Positions 1-5,782 of a DNA stretch of 5,871 nucleotides are shown here, piece after piece. Source of the DNA: Christensenellaceae bacterium (lineage in GTDB: Bacteria; Bacillota; Clostridia; Christensenellales; Borkfalkiaceae); assembly GCA_948482865.1 (NCBI GenBank), contig CAOMHR010000096.1, positions 1 to 5,871 on the forward strand. Reading direction: 5' to 3'. Both the position numbers and the translations under genes were made by a program. The notes below the pieces were generated by a model. It was not told where the DNA came from, ran no database searches, and was given only the letters and a program-made list of their open reading frames with translations. Within the stretch, counting starts at the first letter, position 1; each line of letters begins with the position of its first letter.

Positions 1-458
1 GAGATTATATTTATCTCAACGGATACGAGAATTTGCATTTCTGTCCAGAAACGATGGGTAAACTTGCCCAGATAGGCACGCTTGAAGAGATTGTTGAGTT
101 TTGCAAGATAGATAAAATTTATCTTCCCGCGGTTGATTTCGGACACATTAATGCAAGAGAGATGGGCAGTCTGAAAACCGTAGACGATTATAAGCAGCGT
201 CTGGAATATATGATTTCGGAACTCGGATTTGAAAGAGTGAAGCATTTCCATGTGCATTTTTCAAAAATAATGTACGGTGGGAAGGGAGAGATAAAACACC
301 TTACTTTTGAAGATACTGTTTACGGACCCGAGTTTGAGCCTTTGGCAATTGCTTTAAAACAACTTAAATTAGAGCCGTATATTATAAGCGAGTCGGCAGG
401 GACCCAAATGGAAGACGCCGCCGCAATGAAACAAATATACGCGCAGGTTGACATATAA
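1..458 (+). CDS. TIM-barrel metalloprotein, endonuclease IV / sugar isomerase-like (5' truncated)
   Basis: The frame is open from base 3 and ends at TAA 456-458, so only the C-terminal 151 residues are visible. Relatives are usually about 270-290 residues, so roughly half the gene lies outside the window. A TTG at 33 could be called as a start, but the frame continues upstream without a stop, so truncation is the better reading. Motifs fit the AP-endonuclease-2 family TIM barrel. Counting from the codon at 3: PETMGK (E16, like the metal-ligand Glu of endonuclease IV), DFGH (D45, H48), HVHFSK (H83, H85), GEIKH (E96, H99) and SESAGTQ (E130). These would form a di- or trinuclear metal site at the barrel mouth. 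DNA repair activity cannot be assumed, because the same fold includes sugar isomerases and epimerases, and this YGP...ESAGTQ..DA type is usually annotated only as a TIM-barrel protein. The next gene starts 37 bases downstream with no terminator between. Confidence 0.8.
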   Translation, partial: DYIYLNGYENLHFCPETMGKLAQIGTLEEIVEFCKIDKIYLPAVDFGHINAREMGSLKTVDDYKQRLEYMISELGFERVKHFHVHFSKIMYGGKGEIKHLTFEDTVYGPEFEPLAIALKQLKLEPYIISESAGTQMEDAAAMKQIYAQVDI

Positions 459-495
459 TTTATAATTTGATAAAATAAATTTCGGAAGCAGATAA

Positions 496-1542
496 ATGAT
501 ACAGACAAACGCGTCAAAGATTTATAATTCGGTCGGCGCCGAAGCGGTTTTGACGGAAGCCGCTGATTTGCGTAAATATATTACGGGGATTTCCACTTCG
601 TTCGGATATGTTTTGTCCGATAAAAACGGCTCGGTTTTTTATACGGATACCCGCTATCTCGAAGGCGCGGAAAAGGCATTGAAAGGTTCTGAAATTTCCG
701 TAAAAAAGTTTGAAAGTCTTGAAGACATTTTAAAGCCTTATAAACAAATAGCTATACCCGTAAGTAAAACGCTATATAAAGATTATAAAAAATTACAATC
801 ATTCAATCTTGAAATACTTGACAGCACGCCCGCTTTTATTTCGGCGATGTCTCATAAAGAAGATTATGAATTGAATCTGATAAAAAGCGCTTGTTCTATA
901 GCCGATAAAGCTCTTGTGTCGCTTTTGGACAGTGTAAAAGAAGGAATGAGCGAAAACGAAGTTGCCGCGCAGCTTGAGTACCTTATGCGCAAAAACGGCG
1001 CAAGCGGCACAAGTTTTGAAACGATTGTGGCTTTCGGTGAAAATTCCAGCGTTCCGCATCACGAAACGGGAATGCGTAAGTTGAAGTTCGGCGACGTGAT
1101 ACTTATCGATTACGGGTGTAAGTACGGCGGATATTGTTCGGATTGTACAAGAACTTATCTTTTCGGCGACGATAAAAAGCACGAAGATTTTAAAAAGGCT
1201 TATGCAAGCGTATTGCAAGCGCATAATTTAGTTAAAGAAAAAGTTATAAGCGGAATGACCGGCAGCGAAGCCGACGCGGTTGCAAGAGAATATTTGAAAG
1301 AGCAGGGGCTTGGTCAATACTTTACACACGCGCTTGGTCATGGAATAGGTATTAACGTCCACGAATTTCCCACATTATCGCCTAAAAGTAGCGACGTTCT
1401 TTTAAACGGAATGGTTTTTTCGGACGAGCCGGGCGTGTATCTTGAAGGAAAATACGGAATAAGAATTGAAGACAGCGTAACTTTGTCCGAAGACAGGGTT
1501 GTAAGCCTTACCGACACGGACAGAAAACTGACTGTTTTATAA
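496..1542 (+). CDS. M24 family metallopeptidase, Xaa-Pro aminopeptidase-like
   Basis: This 348-residue cytosolic enzyme probably releases the N-terminal residue from peptides whose second residue is proline. Length and layout fit the short aminopeptidase P group: a creatinase-like N-terminal domain (about 1-120) and a C-terminal pita-bread catalytic domain (about 125-348). All expected metal ligands are present: D205 (LIDYG), D216 (CSDCTRT), H282 (LGHGIG), E311 (DEPGVY) and E325 (RIEDS). The VPHHET motif (H188/H189) and H289 match substrate-binding and catalytic histidines of the family. The ATG at 496 has a GGAAG element at 484-488, 7 bases upstream, which supports the start. It lies 28 bases before efp with no terminator. 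The same order (yqhT-efp) is known from Bacillus and many Firmicutes, which supports a shared transcript. No signal peptide is seen. PepQ-type prolidase is the main alternative; substrate preference cannot be settled from sequence. Confidence 0.92.
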   Translation: MIQTNASKIYNSVGAEAVLTEAADLRKYITGISTSFGYVLSDKNGSVFYTDTRYLEGAEKALKGSEISVKKFESLEDILKPYKQIAIPVSKTLYKDYKKLQSFNLEILDSTPAFISAMSHKEDYELNLIKSACSIADKALVSLLDSVKEGMSENEVAAQLEYLMRKNGASGTSFETIVAFGENSSVPHHETGMRKLKFGDVILIDYGCKYGGYCSDCTRTYLFGDDKKHEDFKKAYASVLQAHNLVKEKVISGMTGSEADAVAREYLKEQGLGQYFTHALGHGIGINVHEFPTLSPKSSDVLLNGMVFSDEPGVYLEGKYGIRIEDSVTLSEDRVVSLTDTDRKLTVL

Positions 1543-1557
1543 ATACGTTTAATTAAC

Positions 1558-1563
1558 AAGGAG
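1558..1563 (+). promoter_or_regulatory. Strong Shine-Dalgarno for efp
   Basis: AAGGAG lies 7 bases before the ATG at 1571. It is the best ribosome binding site on the plus strand of this window and fits high expression of EF-P. It contrasts with dtd, the DUF5662 gene and the FAD reductase, which have no clear site. Confidence 0.85.
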
Positions 1564-1570
1564 AATAAAT

Positions 1571-2146
1571 ATGGCATCAATTTTAGCAGGCGACATCAGA
1601 AAGGGCACCACGTTTGAATATAACGGTAAGGGCGTCTATACAGTTACCGAATTTCAGCACGTAAAACCCGGTAAGGGCGCGGCGTTTGTAAGAACTACTC
1701 TTAAAAACGTTGTAACCGGTCAGGTTCTTTCCGATATAACTTTCAACCCTACGGCAAAACTCGAAACGGCGCAGGTTGAAACAAAGAAGATGACCTATTC
1801 GTACACCGACGGTGAATTTTATTACTTTATGGACCCCGATAGCTTTGAGATGATTACTCTCAATCTTGACCAGGTTGAAGACGCGCTTAAATATATTAAA
1901 GAAAACGACAACGTAACCATAAAGTTCCTTAAAGGAGTTGCGTTCTCCGTTGAACCCGAAAACTTTGTTGAACTTAAAATAACAGAGTGCGAGCCGGGTG
2001 TTAAGGGTAACACTGCAACCAACGCAATGAAAAACGCAGTTGTTGAAACGGGCGCAACGGTTCAGGTTCCTATGTTTGTTGAAGAAGGCGAGATTATCCG
2101 TATTGATACCCGCACGGGCGAGTATATGTCCAGAGTCGGCAAATAA
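1571..2146 (+). CDS. efp: Elongation factor P
   Basis: EF-P binds the ribosome between the P and E sites and promotes peptide bond formation when the ribosome stalls on consecutive prolines. The 191 residues cover the usual three beta-barrel domains: an N-terminal KOW-like domain (about 1-65), a central OB domain (about 66-130) and a C-terminal OB domain (about 131-191). The C-terminal signature around GATVQVPMFVEEGE..RIDTRTGEY is clear. The tip loop reads HVKPGKGAAF, placing the functional lysine at K35 (equivalent to K34 of E. coli and K32 of B. subtilis). Lys rather than Arg rules out EarP-type rhamnosylation. No EpmA, EpmB or other modification gene is in the window, so the modification state is unknown. 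The protein is a few residues longer than the typical 185, without a visible extra domain. The start is supported by AAGGAG at 1558-1563. It sits between the M24 peptidase and dtd, probably in one operon. Confidence 0.98.
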   Translation: MASILAGDIRKGTTFEYNGKGVYTVTEFQHVKPGKGAAFVRTTLKNVVTGQVLSDITFNPTAKLETAQVETKKMTYSYTDGEFYYFMDPDSFEMITLNLDQVEDALKYIKENDNVTIKFLKGVAFSVEPENFVELKITECEPGVKGNTATNAMKNAVVETGATVQVPMFVEEGEIIRIDTRTGEYMSRVGK

Positions 2147-2152
2147 TTTTAT

Positions 2153-2590
2153 ATGAAAGCTGTTATTCAGCGTGTAAAGCGCACGGCGCTCTCTGTCGGC
2201 GGCAGTCTCATTTCAGAAATACCTTTCGGGCTTGCCGTTTATCTCGGTATCAAATGCGGCGATACCGAAGATATGACCGGCGTTATGGCTGGCAAAATTT
2301 CCAGATTGAGAATTTTTGAAGATGCCGACGGTAAAATGAATTTATCGGTAAAAGACGTTAAAGGCGAAATATTGCTTATTTCCCAATTTACGCTTTACGG
2401 TGATTGTTCTCATGGCAATCGCCCCAGTTTTACTGAAGCGGAGCGACCCGAAGCCGCCGAAAAACTTTACATTTCAACAGCCGAAAAACTTCGTGAACTC
2501 GGTTTGACTGTAAAGACTGGCGTATTCGGAGCTGATATGAAAATTGAGCAGTATAACGACGGTCCGGTAACCGTAATATACGAAATTTAA
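2153..2590 (+). CDS. dtd: D-aminoacyl-tRNA deacylase (DTD)
   Basis: DTD hydrolyses D-aminoacyl-tRNAs, and Gly mischarged on tRNA-Ala, recycling the tRNA and keeping D-residues out of proteins. The 145-residue length is exactly that of the family. It begins MKAVIQRV and carries RIFEDADGKMNLS (about 53-65), the SQFTLYGD motif (S77-D84) and the NDGPVT motif (N135-T140), whose Gly-cisPro enforces rejection of L-amino acids. In most bacterial DTDs the first motif reads SQFTLYAD, so Gly83 is a mild variant. HGNRPSF (about 87-93) matches the conserved RRPSF segment. Its ATG is 6 bases after the efp stop and no Shine-Dalgarno is visible, so it is probably translated by reinitiation or coupling from efp. 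A hairpin follows 5 bases after the stop. The family assignment is secure. Confidence 0.97.
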   Translation: MKAVIQRVKRTALSVGGSLISEIPFGLAVYLGIKCGDTEDMTGVMAGKISRLRIFEDADGKMNLSVKDVKGEILLISQFTLYGDCSHGNRPSFTEAERPEAAEKLYISTAEKLRELGLTVKTGVFGADMKIEQYNDGPVTVIYEI

Positions 2591-2595
2591 AAATG

Positions 2596-2624
2596 CAGGG
2601 CGATAATTCGCCCTGTTTGACTTT
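2596..2624 (+). terminator. Hairpin after dtd, possible (leaky) terminator
   Basis: A perfect 8-bp stem, CAGGGCGA (2596-2603) and TCGCCCTG (2608-2615), closes a TAAT loop. It is followed by a broken T run, TTTGACTTT. The stem is strong but the T tract is poor on the plus strand, so termination may be partial. The next gene begins 14 bases after the stem, with no room for a promoter. On the opposite strand the stem is followed by CATTTTTAAATTT, a better T run, but no minus-strand gene ends here. Confidence 0.6.
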
Positions 2625-2629
2625 AAGAA

Positions 2630-3166
2630 ATGCAAGTAATTAAACACTTTATTACAGTATGCAAGCACAGAAGAGCGGTCAGGAAACTCTGCTTTAAGTG
2701 CGGACTAATAAGACAGGGTTTAACGCACGACCTGTCTAAATTTTCGTTTGCGGAATTCTGGAGCGGAGCAAAATTTTATCAGGGCAACCGAAGCCCGCAG
2801 GCACGGGAAAGGGAAGTGCTTGGTTATTCTGCTGCCTGGCTTCATCATAAAGGAAGAAACAAGCACCATTTTGAATATTGGACTGATTTTGCGGACGGAA
2901 AAAAAGTATATGTCAAAATGCCGGCAAGATATTTGGCTGAAATGATTTGCGACCGTATTGCCGCCTGTAAAACGTATCTTAAAACAAAATACAATGATGC
3001 CAGCGCGCTTGAATATTTTGAAGCAAAGACTGATAAAGACGGAATGAACGAACAAACCTGTGAACAGTTGCGCTATTTTTTGACAATGCTTAAAGAGCAT
3101 GGTGAAAAGTATACTCTAAAAGAGCTTAAAAAATTTATAAAATCAGAAAAAAATTTCCGCGCATAA
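2630..3166 (+). CDS. DUF5662 family protein (His/Asp-rich, probable metalloprotein)
   Basis: The 178 residues match the pattern of the uncharacterised DUF5662 family, recognised from its conserved core. That core includes GLIRQGLTHDLSKFS (about 25-39, with H33-D34), YQGNRSP (50-56), GYSAAWLHHKGRNKHHFEYW (65-84) and YLAEMICDRIAA (101-112). The HD pair, the HH doublets at 72-73 and 79-80, and D108 could form a metal site reminiscent of HD-domain hydrolases, but no activity is known to me and none is claimed. There is no signal peptide or membrane segment. The ATG at 2630 puts the conserved core at the usual distance from the N-terminus, although no Shine-Dalgarno precedes it. It probably depends on read-through from the efp-dtd transcript or on a promoter inside dtd. 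The last codons lie inside the terminator stem at 3157-3180. Confidence 0.88.
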   Translation: MQVIKHFITVCKHRRAVRKLCFKCGLIRQGLTHDLSKFSFAEFWSGAKFYQGNRSPQAREREVLGYSAAWLHHKGRNKHHFEYWTDFADGKKVYVKMPARYLAEMICDRIAACKTYLKTKYNDASALEYFEAKTDKDGMNEQTCEQLRYFLTMLKEHGEKYTLKELKKFIKSEKNFRA

Positions 3167-3184
3167 ATTTTTACGCGCGGTTTT
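3157..3184. terminator. Bidirectional terminator between convergent genes
   Basis: The 6-bp stem CCGCGC (3157-3162) and GCGCGG (3175-3180) can extend inward past one A-C mismatch through an AT pair run. The plus strand then reads TTTTGGATTTT. The minus strand continues as AAATTTTTTTC, an even better T run. The 5' arm covers the last codons of the DUF5662 gene, and the minus-strand gene stops at 3195, 15 bases from the stem. One hairpin therefore probably serves both transcripts. Confidence 0.75.
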
Positions 3185-3194
3185 GGATTTTAAT

Positions 3195-4448
3195 TTATTT
3201 TGTTCGTGCAATGCGTACGTTGTCTTTTTCGCGGCTTCGCAGCTCTTTTACAGGGTGTTCGCTATCCTGATATCGGTAATCTTTGCCCAACCTTTCTATT
3301 GCCTTCTTTATTACAAGGTGCGAAGGATTTCTTTCGGGGTCGCCCGACATATATTTTTGATAGTCGAAATATCTGTGACTGTCAGGTATTTTCTTGATTT
3401 CTTTATAGTCGTGCTTAATTTCGGTATTGTCCGCGGTAAGTTGGATAGTGCTTTGCAAAACTTTTCTTACATAATCTTTGTTGCCGCCAAGTTTTAAAAG
3501 TTTAGGGAATTCGCCCGTTCCGCATACGGATTCAAAACTTTTATTTTCGAATTTCTTTAAAAGTTTGGCTGCCGCTTTTAAATGCGCAACTTCCATTTTA
3601 AAGTGTTCCGTCCATATTTTTTTGATATACTCGTTTTCTTCGTCTTCCATTGCAGAATAATAAAGCCAGCACTCTGTATATTCGTGCATAACCCATTGTT
3701 CCAGCCACGAAAGAGTGGGGTCTTTAAGACTCTCGTACTGGGTAACGTGCGCTTCTTCAATCATTGCAATTTCGGCGTAAAGTTTTCTGCCTAAGTCGTT
3801 TTTATACCACTGAGAAATATTCATATAATAGTTCATTGTCTGCTGTTCTGCGGCGGTAATAGTGCTTGCAACCAACTTTGAATAAAGGTCTGCGGTTTTT
3901 GCGTTCATATGCGGTTTTACGTCGTCGGCAGGATAGCGGTGTTCGGCAACGGTAGGTCTCCCGGGCATAATCTCTGTGAACTTTCCGACGAGCATATCGG
4001 CGTCTTCGTTTTTATCCATTTTCAAAAGATTGGCATAGCGGTAAAGGTGGTCAAAGTCTTCCAATAATGCAAAATTTAACGCTTTAATATTGTTCTCGTC
4101 CTTTTCGTGGCGTGCAAGCACTGCGGTCAAATCAACTGCAAGTTGCTCGTATGCAATAGTGGTTTCAAGAATACTTTCGTTAAGCGGTTTTAAGCAAGCA
4201 ATGCGCTTTTGCTGTTGCTGTTCCTGACGGCGCACAACCGCAAGCGTTGCAAGAATTTCGGGTTCGTCGCAGTGGCGAGCAAAGTTGTGCATAAACCATT
4301 GCGATTCAAACTCGGTACCGTTCATAAGTATTACGCGTGTTTTTGTGTACGGTGAAGTTTTTGCCTTGTTATAGCTTTTGGGATACATTTTTCTGAGCGG
4401 TAAAAAACTGTTTTCAAGACTTCTTGATTTTTCTTTAATAGGGTTCAT
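3195..4448 (-). CDS. Putative ferritin-like di-iron protein, 417 residues
   Basis: I do not recognise a named family, but the protein is mostly helical and has paired Glu / ExxH motifs typical of ferritin-like di-iron bundles. The best four-helix set is E201 (AAEQQTMNYYM), E231-x-x-H234 (EEAHV), E256 or E259 (HEYTECW) and E286-x-x-H289 (MEVAHL). This is the Glu, ExxH, Glu, ExxH order expected of a complete site. An upstream helix pair, E101 (YEQLAVD) and D131-x-x-H134 (LEDFDHLY), looks like a further half-bundle. The N-terminal 40 residues are basic and not a signal peptide. The C-terminal 70 are charged, with no membrane span. The start is well supported by GGAGG (minus strand, 4455-4459) 6 bases before the ATG. 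The gene stands alone, convergent with DUF5662 and divergent from an FAD reductase. Roles such as peroxide or oxygen detoxification or iron handling are inference from the fold only. The di-iron reading is moderately sure. Confidence 0.72.
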   Translation of the reverse strand: MNPIKEKSRSLENSFLPLRKMYPKSYNKAKTSPYTKTRVILMNGTEFESQWFMHNFARHCDEPEILATLAVVRRQEQQQQKRIACLKPLNESILETTIAYEQLAVDLTAVLARHEKDENNIKALNFALLEDFDHLYRYANLLKMDKNEDADMLVGKFTEIMPGRPTVAEHRYPADDVKPHMNAKTADLYSKLVASTITAAEQQTMNYYMNISQWYKNDLGRKLYAEIAMIEEAHVTQYESLKDPTLSWLEQWVMHEYTECWLYYSAMEDEENEYIKKIWTEHFKMEVAHLKAAAKLLKKFENKSFESVCGTGEFPKLLKLGGNKDYVRKVLQSTIQLTADNTEIKHDYKEIKKIPDSHRYFDYQKYMSGDPERNPSHLVIKKAIERLGKDYRYQDSEHPVKELRSREKDNVRIARTK

Positions 4449-4454
4449 AAATTG

Positions 4455-4459
4455 CCTCC
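4455..4459 (-). promoter_or_regulatory. Shine-Dalgarno of the ferritin-like gene
   Basis: GGAGG on the minus strand lies 6 bases before the ATG (4446-4448). It fixes this start over internal ATGs, such as the one at residue 21. Confidence 0.85.
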
Positions 4460-4513
4460 GATAAAGTTTTTGTCATTCAGCACGCTTTCTAATCAAAAAA
4501 ATTTAAATTTATG

Positions 4514-4543
4514 TTTACAATTTCCACAGTAAAACAATATTAT
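4514..4543 (+). promoter_or_regulatory. Predicted promoter of the FAD reductase
   Basis: TTTACA (4514-4519) and TATTAT (4538-4543) are separated by 18 bases, close to a housekeeping sigma consensus. An AT palindrome, AAATTTAAATTT (4499-4510), lies just upstream and could be an UP-like element or an operator. Transcription would begin near 4550, leaving a leader of only about 12 bases before the ATG at 4563 and no Shine-Dalgarno. Confidence 0.5.
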
Positions 4544-4567
4544 AAAAGACGTAGCAAAAAATATGAA
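4539..4567 (-). promoter_or_regulatory. Predicted promoter of the ferritin-like gene
   Basis: On the minus strand, TTCATA (4562-4567) and a perfect TATAAT (4539-4544) are separated by 17 bases. Transcription would start near 4532, giving an 84-base leader that contains the GGAGG at 4455-4459. The -10 overlaps the predicted plus-strand -10, and the -35 covers the start codon of the divergent gene. Confidence 0.42.
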
Positions 4568-5612
4568 AGAAAAATATGAAACCGTAATAATCGGCGCGGG
4601 ACCCGCAGGTCTTTCCGCCGCCTTAAATCTTTATAACTTGGGTGAAACCGACGTTTTGGTTGTCGAACGTTTTGAATTTCCAAGATATAAGTGCTGTGCA
4701 GGCTATATTACCGCAAAGACAAAGGCAGAATTTAAAAAGCTCGGTCTTGATGTTGAAAACTGTAACTATTCGCTGATCAAAGATTTTAATATCTGCTATA
4801 AATATAAAACCAAACTCAAAATTATTAATAAATTTTTGTATACCAACCATAAAATTGACAGGGTAGAGCTGGACAATGCCTTTTTTGAACTTGCAAAATC
4901 AAAAGGAATTGAAATAGCTGAAAATGTAAAAATAACTCAACACAGCATAGAAGAAAATACGGTAATTCTGTCAGACGGCAGAAAAGTATGTTATAAAAAT
5001 TTGATTTTTGCAGACGGAACAAACGGGTTCGGCAGCAAGTACCAAAAATTGAAAAAGTCTAATTTTGCGATGCAATTGACCTTTTCAAAGGAAACGGAAG
5101 AAGTAATTCATATTCATTTCGGTAAAACTAAAAGGGGATACGGCTGGGTAAGCGCGTTCGGCGGTACTGTAAATATCGGGTTAACCGATTTATATAATCC
5201 TAAAATCAATTACAATCAAATTTTTACAGAATTTTTGAACGAATTGGATTTTGAAGCGGACATATCTGATCTCAAAGGTGCGTTTACGCCGATAGGCGTC
5301 AGAAAACCTGTAATTCACGGAAATATATTTTTTGTCGGCGATGCAGTAGGCGCTTGCGATCCGCTTACGCTGTCCGGTTTGAGATACGGATTGAAAAGCG
5401 GTGAAATATGCGCCAAAGCTATAAGTAAAAATAAAAATCGTATTTACAAGTCATATGTCAAAAAGTTGAAAGTAAAATTTAATCTTATGAAAGTTTTAAT
5501 GAAAATATTTTACTTTAAACCCGTACTTTATTTTGGTTTCAATATATTTTGTCGCTTTTTCGGGAAAACGGTTTCAAATATATTCAATAACTTTTTTGTA
5601 AATAAAAAATAA
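4563..5612 (+). CDS. FAD-dependent oxidoreductase, geranylgeranyl reductase family
   Basis: This 349-residue flavoprotein resembles the geranylgeranyl reductase branch of the PHBH-fold oxidoreductases, which reduce isoprenoid double bonds or act on related lipids and ring substrates. It has the dinucleotide motif GAGPAG (11-16) with E35 at the end of the second strand, FPRYKCCAGY (39-48, the PRxKpCgG site of the family, here K-C-C-A-G), and the ADG segment (150-152). It also has GYGWVS (192-197) and the second FAD motif VGDAVGACDPLTLSGLRYG (258-276). The C-terminal 45 residues are rich in Phe, Ile and Lys with a hydrophobic stretch (about 308-332), suggesting membrane association. Relatives include archaeal lipid reductases and bacterial hypothetical enzymes, so the substrate is not assigned. 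The gene is monocistronic and visibly more AT-rich toward its 3' end than its neighbours. No Shine-Dalgarno is seen before the ATG, and no clear terminator hairpin follows. Confidence 0.88.
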   Translation: MKEKYETVIIGAGPAGLSAALNLYNLGETDVLVVERFEFPRYKCCAGYITAKTKAEFKKLGLDVENCNYSLIKDFNICYKYKTKLKIINKFLYTNHKIDRVELDNAFFELAKSKGIEIAENVKITQHSIEENTVILSDGRKVCYKNLIFADGTNGFGSKYQKLKKSNFAMQLTFSKETEEVIHIHFGKTKRGYGWVSAFGGTVNIGLTDLYNPKINYNQIFTEFLNELDFEADISDLKGAFTPIGVRKPVIHGNIFFVGDAVGACDPLTLSGLRYGLKSGEICAKAISKNKNRIYKSYVKKLKVKFNLMKVLMKIFYFKPVLYFGFNIFCRFFGKTVSNIFNNFFVNKK

Positions 5613-5652
5613 ATTAATTTACTGCTTTTTGCTTTTCTTTTAGGTTGAACTG

Positions 5653-5661
5653 TGGTATATT
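5653..5661 (+). promoter_or_regulatory. Extended -10 promoter element before the first tRNA-like unit
   Basis: TGG followed by TATATT is an extended -10 (TGn-TATAAT-like) ending 10 bases before the GCAG that begins the first tRNA-like unit. No good -35 lies 17 bases upstream (TTTTCT at 5633-5638). It would allow transcription of the tRNA-like region. Confidence 0.35.
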
Positions 5662-5671
5662 AATTAAAAAC

Positions 5672-5765
5672 GCAGTTGTTGTTTGTTGGTGTTGACGGTT
5701 ACAAGCTGATTTTGGCGGTTCGTGCATAAACACTGCGCAAAGCGCAGTACTACCGTCACCACGGG
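5672..5765 (+). pseudogene. Degenerate tRNA-like unit (first copy)
   Basis: The segment starts GCAGTTG-TT and lines up without gaps over 25 bases with the tRNA-Gly-like unit at 5783, with about 15 identities and mostly T/C or G/A differences. A D stem, GTT (5681-5683) with GAC (5694-5696), and a D-loop GG are possible. The anticodon arm is about 4 bases short, and its 5' strand does not pair with GCTGA (5705-5709). From 5702 to 5756 it is identical to the second copy, including the T-loop insertion with its hairpin. The 3' end reads CACCACGGG: CACC would fit a Gly-tRNA acceptor strand, and the rest would not. It is probably a recombined or decayed tRNA. An independent structured RNA is possible. 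The right boundary is approximate. Confidence 0.5.
5702..5756 (+). repeat. 55-bp direct repeat, copy 1
   Basis: Identical over 55 bases to 5817-5871, with a 115-base offset. It contains a perfect hairpin, ACTGCGC (5732-5738), AAA, GCGCAGT (5742-5748). The left edge is sharp, because the preceding base differs between copies (A at 5701, C at 5816). The repeat corresponds to the 3' half of a tRNA from the last anticodon base through most of the 3' T strand. Confidence 0.95.
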
Positions 5766-5782
5766 AAAATAAATTAATAATT

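Noticed and set aside
33..458. A complete small gene starting at TTG 33
   Set aside because: The frame remains open to the window edge and the residues before it fit the family, so this is the C-terminal part of a longer protein.
459..495. TATAAT sequences (454-459, 461-466) as a promoter for the M24 gene
   Set aside because: No -35 lies at the right distance for either, and the short spacer without a terminator favours one continuing transcript.
799..1224. A 141-codon antisense reading frame inside the M24 peptidase gene
   Set aside because: It lies wholly opposite a well-conserved gene, has no recognisable domain and no ribosome binding site evidence; it is a by-product of the coding strand.
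2720..3100. A 126-codon antisense reading frame inside the DUF5662 gene
   Set aside because: The plus strand carries all the conserved DUF5662 motifs, and the antisense product is Phe/Cys/His-rich without family features.
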